The notes under the pieces were generated by a model. It was not told where the DNA came from. It saw only the letters and a program-made list of their open reading frames with translations, and searched no databases. Made by a program: the position numbers and the translations under genes. A DNA stretch of 41,371 nucleotides from Lentisphaeria bacterium UBA7640 (lineage in GTDB: Bacteria; Verrucomicrobiota; Lentisphaeria; Victivallales; Victivallaceae). The stretch lies in the NCBI GenBank assembly GCA_002483765.1, contig DLIO01000062.1, positions 1 to 41,371 on the forward strand. The letters are read 5' to 3'. The first letter of the stretch is position 1, and each line of letters opens with the position of its first letter. This document shows positions 24,513 through 32,540 of the stretch, one piece after another.

Positions 24513-24578
24513 AAAGTTTGCTTATAATTAGCGCGCGCATAATGCGCGCGCCAATTCAAAAATAATGTTACAAACTTT
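24513..24578. repeat. GCGCGC palindrome, copy 3 with outer arms (3' of aldehyde dehydrogenase)
   Basis: The core (24527-24555) has exact arms GCGCGCGCAT / ATGCGCGCGC with AATT on both sides. It is nested within a perfect 8-bp outer inverted repeat, AAAGTTTG (24513-24520) / CAAACTTT (24571-24578). The core lies 64 bp downstream of the stop of the aldehyde dehydrogenase gene. Confidence 0.9.
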
Positions 24579-24618
24579 AATGGCTCAAAAATATCGGTAA
24601 AAATAATTACGATTAAAA

Positions 24619-25968
24619 TTATTTGGTTAGGGCTTTCAGCATCTTCAACTTTCCACTTGAGTACGGTGGATAACGCATTGGCAGATCGACCAGTGTTGAT
24701 TTCCTCATCACCGGTTTTAAATGGGAAAAGAGTTCAAAACTCCATTTTCCGTGATAAGCACCAATACCACTATTACCGACGCCGCCGAAAGGCATTGCAG
24801 GATTGACTAAATGTGTAACCGTATCGTTAACACACACGCCACCGGAAGAGGTCGTGCGCAAAACCTGATCCAAGCCAGACTTTCCAAAATAATATAACGC
24901 CAAAGGTTTTGGGCGTTCATTAATGAACTTTATTGCTTCAGTCAGTTGCTCAAACTCTAGAATGGGGAGTAAAGGCCCAAACACTTCCTCTTTCATGACT
25001 AAATCATCTGCCGACGCTTCCGGGATCAAAATTGGCGCGATGTAGCGTTTTTCGCGATCACAAACCGCATTCGGATACAATTTAAGCAAACGTTCAACGT
25101 GATGATCATTGACAATTCGCGGATAATCTGCCGATTTCAATGGGTTATCACCGTAAAAACATTTTATCCAATAATTCATCCGTTCAATTAATTTTGGTTT
25201 TAATGATTTATGTACTAATAAATAATCTGGTGCAACACAAGTTTGACCTGCATTCAGAAATTTCCCCCAGATAATGCGTTTCGCACTCAGATCCAATTTG
25301 GCATCAGCGTCGACAATACACGGGCTTTTACCGCCGAGTTCCAAGGTTACTGGCGTCAAAAACTCCGCCGCCGCGCGTAGCATTGCTTTCCCGCCATTTT
25401 CTCCACCCGTATAAAAAATATAATCAAAGCGGCGTTTCAACAATTCTTTAGCAGTTTCTCGCCCGCCCTGCACCGTTAAAACTTGTTTAGACTCAAATAC
25501 CTGTCCCAGTAGTGCTTCAATCACTTTCGCCGTAGCAGGGGCTTGTTCTGCGGGTTTTGCCACAACACAATTACCAGCGGCCACCGCGCCCAATAATGGC
25601 AACATCAAAAGTTGGAAAGGATAATTCCATGCGGAGAAAATCAATACTTGCCCGTACGGTTCACGCAAAATCTGTCCTGAGGACGGCCAGTTAAAAATAG
25701 CGGTCGGCACAAATTCTGGCCTCGCGTAATGTTTAAGATTTTTTGCCATTGCCGAAATTTCGTCAAGCACTATCGAAATCTCAGTTGCCCGCGCTTCAAA
25801 CTCCGATTTTCCCAAATCCGTATGTAGAGCCGCGGCAATTTTAGCCTCGTTGTCTTTAATTACATCAAAAAGACGCCATAATTGTTGTTCGCGCCCTTTG
25901 ATCTCTGAAAATTCACCATTGTTAAAAGCTGTGCGTTGACATTCCAATAGTTTATCTATCTTATCCAT
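24619..25968 (-). CDS. NAD(P)-dependent aldehyde dehydrogenase (class 3-like)
   Basis: 449-aa ALDH of the shorter, class 3/fatty-aldehyde type. Seen: LREPYGQVLIFSAWNYPFQL, the catalytic Glu in VTLELGGKSPCIV, the catalytic Cys in AGQTCVAPDYLLV, EEVFGPLLPI, and GGVCVNDTVTHLVNPAMPFGG near the C-terminus, which is diagnostic for this subgroup. The final stretch with a hydrophobic PPYSSGKLKMLKAL resembles YwdH/coniferyl-aldehyde dehydrogenase members. The substrate cannot be given. It is a single gene transcribed away from the TPR-like gene at 26081, with a 112-bp divergent promoter region between them. Confidence 0.92.
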   Translation of the reverse strand: MDKIDKLLECQRTAFNNGEFSEIKGREQQLWRLFDVIKDNEAKIAAALHTDLGKSEFEARATEISIVLDEISAMAKNLKHYARPEFVPTAIFNWPSSGQILREPYGQVLIFSAWNYPFQLLMLPLLGAVAAGNCVVAKPAEQAPATAKVIEALLGQVFESKQVLTVQGGRETAKELLKRRFDYIFYTGGENGGKAMLRAAAEFLTPVTLELGGKSPCIVDADAKLDLSAKRIIWGKFLNAGQTCVAPDYLLVHKSLKPKLIERMNYWIKCFYGDNPLKSADYPRIVNDHHVERLLKLYPNAVCDREKRYIAPILIPEASADDLVMKEEVFGPLLPILEFEQLTEAIKFINERPKPLALYYFGKSGLDQVLRTTSSGGVCVNDTVTHLVNPAMPFGGVGNSGIGAYHGKWSFELFSHLKPVMRKSTLVDLPMRYPPYSSGKLKMLKALTK

Positions 25969-25989
25969 AGTTTGACATCCTTCTGATTA

Positions 25990-26017
25990 TTGAAAACTAC
26001 CGCCGTGACAGTATTGT
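25990..26017 (+). promoter_or_regulatory. Candidate sigma-70 promoter of the TPR-like gene
   Basis: TTGAAA (25990-25995), 16-bp spacer, TATTGT (26012-26017), in the divergent region 64 bp before the ATG of the gene at 26081. Moderate match to consensus. Confidence 0.35.
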
Positions 26018-26080
26018 AAATAGACATTACCAATATAGCCGAGATTCAATGATTTTAATAGCAAAACAGGATTTACGATT

Positions 26081-26902
26081 ATGAAAAAACTGATTTCACT
26101 TCTTCTCTGCGCTCTGATTTCTGGAGTTACTGCCGCCGATACAAGTTCAATTGCTAACGCATTCCAACAAAAAAACTATGCCGCAGTTTGCGTCGCATTC
26201 AATAATCGTCCGAAAGATTCAGCCGAACGCAATCAAGCTGGACACTACGCTATCATCGCGCTATCCCTACAAAATAAAAATGCCGAAGCCCTTAAATTAG
26301 CCGAAACCTTAATCAACGAAAATAGCGCCGATTGCGCTTGGCAATGCCGTTTTAAATTCGATAAAATGACCGTCCTGAATATAATGGAACAACCCGATAA
26401 CGCGCTCAAAACATTAGCCGCAGAAGATGTCCCAGCTGCTTTTCTTGGTGAATTTTACTGCCTTCGCGGAAAGTTATTAAACAATACCGGACAGTGGCGC
26501 CAAGCGCTCGAAGCATTCTACTTTGGAAGTTTGGTCAACAATAATTTTGCCGGACGCGCACAGCTATTAATTGGAAAAACCTATGAAGTCTATAAATTCC
26601 CATTGCCAGCACTCGAAGCATACTTAAAAGTCCTGTCCATGCGCCACGCCACAATGGATGACCGCCGCACCGCCGCCAGCACTGCCGCTAAACTGTTTGA
26701 CCAAGTAGATCATGACACTGAAACGGTCCAGGACGTGCTGAAAGATTATCCGCAAGAATTAAAATTAGTTAACGCAGAAAAAATGTTGGTTTCGAAAACC
26801 ACACTAAAAGCCCAAGTATCATTAAATGAAATACTCGCCGACCAAACCATCCCTCTACCCCTGCGCGAACTATCCACCACACTAAAAAACAACATAAAGT
26901 AA
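26081..26902 (+). CDS. Secreted TPR-like repeat protein of unknown function
   Basis: 273-aa protein with a signal peptide (about residues 1-19, ALISGVTAA) and alpha-helical repeats resembling tetratricopeptides: alternating small/large hydrophobics with Ala-rich turns such as QNKNAEALKLAETLI, TGQWRQALEAFYFG and YKFPLPALEAYLKVL. This suggests a periplasmic protein-binding scaffold, but there is no catalytic motif. It converges on the carbohydrate locus on the other strand, with palindrome copy 4 between them. No family name can be given. Confidence 0.7.
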   Translation: MKKLISLLLCALISGVTAADTSSIANAFQQKNYAAVCVAFNNRPKDSAERNQAGHYAIIALSLQNKNAEALKLAETLINENSADCAWQCRFKFDKMTVLNIMEQPDNALKTLAAEDVPAAFLGEFYCLRGKLLNNTGQWRQALEAFYFGSLVNNNFAGRAQLLIGKTYEVYKFPLPALEAYLKVLSMRHATMDDRRTAASTAAKLFDQVDHDTETVQDVLKDYPQELKLVNAEKMLVSKTTLKAQVSLNEILADQTIPLPLRELSTTLKNNIK

Positions 26903-26908
26903 GCTATA

Positions 26909-26964
26909 AATTAGCGCGCGCATAATGTCAATAACCATATCAAATGATGTGGCGCGCGCTAATT
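26909..26964. repeat. GCGCGC palindrome, copy 4 with replaced loop
   Basis: The left half AATTAGCGCGCGCATAATG and the right half GCGCGCGCTAATT are intact, but 24 unrelated bases (26930-26951 region) separate them in place of the usual tight turn. The arms can still pair, with a longer loop. It lies 7 bp after the stop of the TPR-like gene, between convergent genes. Confidence 0.85.
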
Positions 26965-26987
26965 ACAATCCACAGTTGTGGCAGTTT

Positions 26988-28151
26988 TTAGTTTTCTATT
27001 ACTAGTTGCGGTTCCAATAACTCAAAACTAGCTCCAGTAGCAAATTTGCCAGAGATTGGCAATTTGCTCTTTGGTAAATCTCCTAGTGGCAGACTAACTT
27101 GATACGCTTGCCCTGGACGCATAGCTGGCAAATTTAATTTCCCCAACTCCTGCTTCCCAGCATATACCAATAGAGTTTGTTCTGGAACAGGACGCACCAC
27201 GGCGAATTGCCATTCAATGCGATTTTTTTGAATCTCACAATTGATGCCGATATCACCACATATCTCCTTCAAATCAGTCATCCCTTGAAAGATCAGATAT
27301 TCAAATTCATATGCCCGTTCCTGCCCTGGTTCGAGTTTAGCTGGTGGACAGACAACTTCCATCGTGCAGATAGGAGAAGCTCCGTCACCACTCCAGCTAT
27401 AGAAAAAACCATCTGGCGACAAAGGCTCAGAAATCAAACGAACAGCAAAAATTAGAGGGCTATCGTTATTACGACGTGCAAGCCAGTTTCTTGCCGCCAC
27501 CATCTTAATCTCCTTGGTCAACATATCTCGCTTCTTGATAAATATCTGGTCGTGGCTAACCTGCTGGACTCCCATACCGCCTATTTGAGATATTCCACCC
27601 AGTGTAGGAATAATAACATCATCTCTGCCTTGTGAGTTTAACTGCATGACTAAATTATCCCATGGTCGCAATGTCAGCGGGGTATCACCATTATTTTTTA
27701 GAGTGAACCCAATTTTCAACATCGCTGCATCGCGTTCTAATATCATCCAACGCTGGAAAGAACAAGGCAGCCCCTGATAATACTGATGAAACATTTCCAA
27801 TTTGGCTCGTTCAGATACTGACTCTTCCTTGTTGACTTTCATTTTTTGATCTAAAAGGAGTTTGTGTCCCCACAAAGCAGTTCTCCCTCCACCACTACTA
27901 ACTTGAATCTGATCTGGTAACAAATCAATCTTTTCCACCTTGTATATGAAAGGTGCCATCAGTTCTTGTTTAAGAGGTAGATAACGCAACCCAACGACAG
28001 AGCCACTGGCTTGTGGAGCTATTTCTGCCTGTATCCAACGGTTTTTGAGGATTCGGACAGGGACGCCAGAACGTTCCTCCACTGTCAACGAGCAATCCGC
28101 ATAAACAACTCCTATTCCAAATAATATTAAGAATAAAGACCAATATTTCAT
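26988..28151 (-). CDS. Secreted protein of unknown function, aldose-mutarotase-like fold suspected
   Basis: 387-aa secreted protein: signal peptide about 1-18 (LFGIGVVYA), then a beta-rich sequence. The early block RILKNRWIQAEIAPQASGSVVGLRYLP (residues about 34-60) resembles the opening strands of galactose-mutarotase-like (supersandwich) domains, where a sugar is bound, with later segments on display of aromatic residues (SFQRWMILERD, FFYSWSGDGASP). There is no motif that would fix an enzymatic role. Its ATG shares a base with the stop of the 921-aa gene (TAATG), so the two are translated together, most likely acting on the same glycan. Confidence 0.7.
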   Translation of the reverse strand: MKYWSLFLILFGIGVVYADCSLTVEERSGVPVRILKNRWIQAEIAPQASGSVVGLRYLPLKQELMAPFIYKVEKIDLLPDQIQVSSGGGRTALWGHKLLLDQKMKVNKEESVSERAKLEMFHQYYQGLPCSFQRWMILERDAAMLKIGFTLKNNGDTPLTLRPWDNLVMQLNSQGRDDVIIPTLGGISQIGGMGVQQVSHDQIFIKKRDMLTKEIKMVAARNWLARRNNDSPLIFAVRLISEPLSPDGFFYSWSGDGASPICTMEVVCPPAKLEPGQERAYEFEYLIFQGMTDLKEICGDIGINCEIQKNRIEWQFAVVRPVPEQTLLVYAGKQELGKLNLPAMRPGQAYQVSLPLGDLPKSKLPISGKFATGASFELLEPQLVIEN

Positions 28152-30916
28152 TATTGTGCCTCAAAATATTTTTGATATGGGAATGCCTTATTCATCATTT
28201 GAAAGTGCCGGATCATCTCCCAATTCAACCCTGAAACCATCCGAAACGGGAACACATATTCATAGCGTAAATCCATTACTTTTAATAGCTCCGTAATCAT
28301 AAGATTGGCACTCTCAGCATTATGAGCTGTAATAACTAGACCTTTGTTCGGAGTTACTGAAATCTTTTCACTATCTTCTCCGATCAACAGTGTCACAACA
28401 CCAGCGGCAGGAACGGGTTTGTCTACTTTTTCTATCATTACTTGACTAGAATCAGCCGCTATCAACTCCTTAGACCGGCAAAAATCAAAATACTCATTGA
28501 AACGTTGTGCTAACTCACGCCCATTTTCTGAATTGATCTGCACGCTAAATGCGGTTCTGTTTTTCGCGTCAGTAAATGGAAACGCCAGTATTTCTTGAGC
28601 CGAATTGTTGAATATCTGCGAACTATATCTAAACTCCAGCACGCTGTTCGGCTTGATTTGTACATCTACACCAGCTTTAACGTCCTGCCCGTTCAATGTT
28701 ATACCAGTCAGTTGGAAATTACGAATATCTCGAACAAATAATGGGGAACTAAATGTCTGTTGATTTTTAAAGCGCAGATGATAACGCTGCTCATTCAGTT
28801 GTTTATTCACATCAATTTCACAAGAAAAATCTTCCGCTGGCTTACGAATTCCAGCCAGGGCTTCGTAAATCACTGGTACTCGTGACGGCAGGACGGTTTC
28901 GACCTGCGTAAAATTGCCATCAAGCAAATTGGTCGTTTCCGAGTTATTACGCATTTTAAGAGCATATAGTATGCTTAAACCGTCATCACTCACCGCTTGG
29001 TTATCAAAACGCACCTTACCCTTAACCACTTCCGTTCCTGAATTACCGAGGAAAAAATAAGCATTGGGTCCACGACCGTATCGGGCAAGATATGGCACCC
29101 TCATTCCATCTTCCAACACAATCGGGATTTCAGCCTGCCAGCCAGCTCTCATCAACTCATGTTGTTCCTGCTGTATGTACAACTGCTGGGGGAAGCCGTA
29201 CTGGGTCGGATATGTGGTTCCAAGCCCGTATTTGAATTGATTCATAATCACATAGTCAGATAGTTTTCCAATCATGTCCCGTAACTCTTCAGGCGAACGA
29301 CTGTGCCAATCTGGAATCGCTTCTTTGAGCATATAACCATGCCCATGAGCGCAACCTGGGCGTGGTCCGATATACCAACGCAATAGTGGCATCCAACGCT
29401 TATATTTCCCGGTATTCATATAGGGCGCTTCGACCATCACATAGTCGCCTTTAAGGTATCCATTGATAAAAGCACTGAGGCGACGGTTCTTCGGTTCCTT
29501 GATTATATTATGAATAAAATCTACCTGATGATTAATCGCCACATTCTGATCAATAAACTTTCCTTTGTCATCCCAAGCGCGACCAGGCAATGGCTTTTCT
29601 ACAGCTGGTCCGCGGTAATAAGCGCCACCATAAGCACAATCTAGTGCGAAGCCTGGCAAGTCAAGTTCTTTTGTCAGCGTTACCATATCCGATTCAAAAA
29701 CCTTACCGAACGATGTCTGCCATGGAAAAACTCGGATTTCCTGATCATGATGCGTGGACCAAGTATTCAGAATATATGAAACGTCCTTGTCATGAGTGAT
29801 TGCGTCCGGATACAGTTTTTTTGCTAGATTGATTTCGCACCATGTACCAGAAGTCGTATTATAAAACATCAGTCCATAGCGACGACCGTCACGCCGAAAA
29901 AATTCTTGGCGATGCCTGAGATAATCTTCGCGGCTAGTTTTCGCCATATCGAAACGCTTTCCCATTTCCGTTTTGTTGGGGCGAAACGGGCTATAAGGCT
30001 TATAATCCCAAAGCTCTTCTCTGCACAACATATCCCCAGAACGTTTATACGGGCAGTATGTCCATTCTAACGTAACGCCGAGCCGACGGCTAAGCTCAGG
30101 TTCGGGTTTCAACCACCAATTGATATACTGTCCATGCTCACCCCATATATATGGATTATCTTGCCCCATAATCACGGCCCAACATTCGGGATAAGCTTCG
30201 TAATACTGTTGAACAATAGCTTCCTGAGCACCATAGGTTGCGGATGCGCGTCCTAAAGTCTGCCGAAAAGTAACGGTCTGTTGTGGCGAAACAACCACTC
30301 TTAACGAATAAGTCAACAATTTCGTCAATGGATCCCACGAACCAGCAGTATAGCTCACTGGATCAAACGGCACTCCGCCGATAAAGAGAGAGTCTTTTGA
30401 GCCAAATATACCCGATACTGGGAACGGCATTGTGGAAGCACCCACATGTTTCTCCATTTCTCCCTTAATACCAGTTCTATGCAATGGTTCTTTACCTATT
30501 TCTGCGCTATGCCCGAAACCACTCCAAAAACGGGAAAAAGTATCATCTTTTGCTACTGTAAGCCGCATTCCAGGTTCCAGCCACAATTCTTGCGTCGCTA
30601 AGCTAGTCAGCTCGGAAACTGCCTCAATCATCTTACCCCGTGGCGATAATGTTACTTGCCAGCGGTATTCCGGGGTAGTCCAAAGTAGTTGCATGCTACC
30701 ATCAACCTCGGATACTTGAGGTTCTCCCATTTCAGCAGAAATACCTTTCTGCCCAATATTCATATAAAACTGAAGGGATGCCTGTCGCCAATCCCCCTTT
30801 TTAGCGAGGTTGCGCACCGTCATGTTTTTATCCAATTGTAATTGCGAAGTTTGTAACGCTGCAGAACAAGTCACTGTTAACAGCCCCAATACGATCATAG
30901 AGAAAGATTTCAACAT
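28151..30916 (-). CDS. Large secreted glycoside-hydrolase-like protein, family not recognised
   Basis: 921-aa protein with a signal peptide (about 1-19, TCSAAL). N-terminal third: beta-sandwich resembling sugar-binding/mutarotase-type N-domains. Middle (about 245-600): (beta/alpha)8-like pattern with repeated aromatic-rich strands and acidic strand ends such as DLPGFALDCAYGGAYYRGP and KGDYVMVEAPYMNTG, plausible catalytic sites. C-terminal part: beta-sandwich, then a segment VVTLLIGEDSEKIS near residue 850 reminiscent of the GH20/GH67-type N-domain fold. I do not recognise a CAZy family. The gene lies between H-X9-DG proteins and a mutarotase-like gene under a LacI regulator, which supports a polysaccharide-degrading role. 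Confidence 0.7.
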   Translation of the reverse strand: MLKSFSMIVLGLLTVTCSAALQTSQLQLDKNMTVRNLAKKGDWRQASLQFYMNIGQKGISAEMGEPQVSEVDGSMQLLWTTPEYRWQVTLSPRGKMIEAVSELTSLATQELWLEPGMRLTVAKDDTFSRFWSGFGHSAEIGKEPLHRTGIKGEMEKHVGASTMPFPVSGIFGSKDSLFIGGVPFDPVSYTAGSWDPLTKLLTYSLRVVVSPQQTVTFRQTLGRASATYGAQEAIVQQYYEAYPECWAVIMGQDNPYIWGEHGQYINWWLKPEPELSRRLGVTLEWTYCPYKRSGDMLCREELWDYKPYSPFRPNKTEMGKRFDMAKTSREDYLRHRQEFFRRDGRRYGLMFYNTTSGTWCEINLAKKLYPDAITHDKDVSYILNTWSTHHDQEIRVFPWQTSFGKVFESDMVTLTKELDLPGFALDCAYGGAYYRGPAVEKPLPGRAWDDKGKFIDQNVAINHQVDFIHNIIKEPKNRRLSAFINGYLKGDYVMVEAPYMNTGKYKRWMPLLRWYIGPRPGCAHGHGYMLKEAIPDWHSRSPEELRDMIGKLSDYVIMNQFKYGLGTTYPTQYGFPQQLYIQQEQHELMRAGWQAEIPIVLEDGMRVPYLARYGRGPNAYFFLGNSGTEVVKGKVRFDNQAVSDDGLSILYALKMRNNSETTNLLDGNFTQVETVLPSRVPVIYEALAGIRKPAEDFSCEIDVNKQLNEQRYHLRFKNQQTFSSPLFVRDIRNFQLTGITLNGQDVKAGVDVQIKPNSVLEFRYSSQIFNNSAQEILAFPFTDAKNRTAFSVQINSENGRELAQRFNEYFDFCRSKELIAADSSQVMIEKVDKPVPAAGVVTLLIGEDSEKISVTPNKGLVITAHNAESANLMITELLKVMDLRYEYVFPFRMVSGLNWEMIRHFQMMNKAFPYQKYFEAQ

Positions 30917-30935
30917 ACTTTTATTTCCTTAATTA

Positions 30936-31586
30936 TTATTTCCAATTTTTCCAAGGCGTGGTGTCTCTTTTCCATTCATCAAATGCATGAAGCGTACCAA
31001 GATTTGTTTCATTCAAGGTTTCGACATGGCCATCGACATAAACAAAATTCGAAGCACCTTCATGAATAGGGGCATAATCCTCCTTCCAACACCATTTAGT
31101 CGGACGTAAAGTCAAGGTCTTGGAATCACCGAAATAAATCGTTGTAGCAGGATTGACCAATAACTTTACATTATCAGCTTTTGCCGATTCTGAGCCACCT
31201 GAAGTGCTTAGACAAAAATTCATGCCGTAACTAATCGAAACTTGATCTAGTACAGCTGGCAAAAGATCGCTTTCTCCATCATCTACCATTAATATTTTTT
31301 CCGCTTTAGGATTAGCGGGACAATAGAAAACACTCGGATTACTACCGTATTTTGCAACAAACGAGTACCAAAACGTCCAGCGTGGCTTAGTTTGCAAAAT
31401 AACTGGTTGAAACGTCCCATCATGATCATTTTGATAAGCCGCAGCAAGTTGCTGTATACCTTTTAAATTACTGGCACATTTTTGCTGCTTCCACGTGGCT
31501 GATCCTTTGATCACTGTAGTCGCACCCATTACCAACAATCCCCCGCTTACTACAAGCGCGCAAACTAATTCTTTCCATGAATACAT
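30936..31586 (-). CDS. H-X9-DG pseudopilin-like protein with atypical N-terminus
   Basis: 216-aa protein. Its C-terminal region carries HEGASNFVYVDGHVETLN, an exact H-x9-DG motif, with ASNLKGIQQLAAAYQNDHDG and CPANPKAEKI near the middle, all hallmarks of DUF1559/H-X9-DG proteins. The N-terminal helix (about 6-26) lacks the usual FTLIELL prepilin signature; only KELVCALVVSGG, with Glu-Leu-Val, recalls it. It may therefore be non-processed, or a divergent pseudopilin. It sits 19 bp upstream of the 921-aa gene and 23 bp after a canonical relative, in one operon. Confidence 0.75.
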   Translation of the reverse strand: MYSWKELVCALVVSGGLLVMGATTVIKGSATWKQQKCASNLKGIQQLAAAYQNDHDGTFQPVILQTKPRWTFWYSFVAKYGSNPSVFYCPANPKAEKILMVDDGESDLLPAVLDQVSISYGMNFCLSTSGGSESAKADNVKLLVNPATTIYFGDSKTLTLRPTKWCWKEDYAPIHEGASNFVYVDGHVETLNETNLGTLHAFDEWKRDTTPWKNWK

Positions 31587-31609
31587 TTATCAATCCTCCG
31601 GTTATTTTT

Positions 31610-32299
31610 TTATTGCCATTGTTTCCAGCGTTCATTATCAAGCTTCCAGCCATCTGCGGCTCCCGCATACAAGCCAAATTCTCGTACTTTGAGCGAGGCC
31701 GCATGGCCATCAGCAAATGACATGTTAACCTGCTGTCCATGCCGATCTACTGGAATATTATCAAACCATCCTGCAGAATGAGCAGAAAAATCGGGAGAAC
31801 GTAATGAATCTATCGTCATTATCAAATAGGCTGGCTTCCTAACTTGGCTATCTTTAATGTTACTGGTCACATAAGTATAGGTTCCATCACTATTTCGGCG
31901 TCCCCATGTATAGTTGATTCCATAAGAAATTTGATCAGCATCAACAAGCCTATCAGCAGGGCAATGCCCGATTGGATTATCTCCAAAATTTTTACTTTCA
32001 GTCCCTATATTGAGGTATTTGCTTAATATCATATTCCAAAAATACCAAGTGTGTGACGAGATAGTTCTATCATTTGCCAACATGTAATAACCGCCAAAAT
32101 CATCGGTATAACTTTGAATGTTAAGCATCCACTGCTTCTGGTTATTGAGACAAGCTGCTTTATGGGCTGTGGCACGCGCCTTATTCAACGTTGGTAATAA
32201 CATTGCTGCAAGGATGGCGATGATCGCGATCGTTACCAACAATTCAATCAAAGTGAAATATCTGACCATCAACGACTTGTGTTTGTTTTGCTTCTTCAT
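31610..32299 (-). CDS. Prepilin-type H-X9-DG protein
   Basis: 229-aa protein with the canonical class III signal: basic leader, then FTLIELLVTIAIIAILAAML and LPTLNKARA, and C-terminal HGQQVNMSFADGHAASL giving the exact H-x9-DG motif. The middle (DDFGGYYMLANDR, CPADRL, SYGINYTWG) is typical of the large DUF1559-type families expanded in Lentisphaerota and Planctomycetes. The hydrophobic helix would be processed by a PilD-type peptidase and anchored in the membrane or in a pilus-like structure; its exact role is unknown, but such genes often sit beside glycosidases. AAGGAA precedes the ATG. It is the first gene after lacI in the same direction, with 241 bp between. Confidence 0.85.
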   Translation of the reverse strand: MKKQNKHKSLMVRYFTLIELLVTIAIIAILAAMLLPTLNKARATAHKAACLNNQKQWMLNIQSYTDDFGGYYMLANDRTISSHTWYFWNMILSKYLNIGTESKNFGDNPIGHCPADRLVDADQISYGINYTWGRRNSDGTYTYVTSNIKDSQVRKPAYLIMTIDSLRSPDFSAHSAGWFDNIPVDRHGQQVNMSFADGHAASLKVREFGLYAGAADGWKLDNERWKQWQ

Positions 32300-32540
32300 T
32301 TTTTATTCCTTATTGTACTGTTCTTGTTAAATCTTCAATGATTTAATCTTGGAAATTACTTTTCTGAAAAACCTTTATTTTTCAGACCTGTCTGTCGACT
32401 ATTTCTAACTTACAAAACCTCCATGGTTATGTTGTTGCGTCTTTTAAAAACATCAACATCAAAAACAATGCTAATTTCGTGATGATTGTCTCCTCTCTCT
32501 TAATAGTTATTTTATTGTTGCCATGATTTTACTTTTATCA

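Noticed and set aside
32364..32385. Inverted repeat CTGAAAAA...TTTTTCAG between lacI and the pseudopilin gene
   Set aside because: Low-complexity A/T arms without a T-run tail or clear spacing to a promoter; not sufficient to call operator or terminator.
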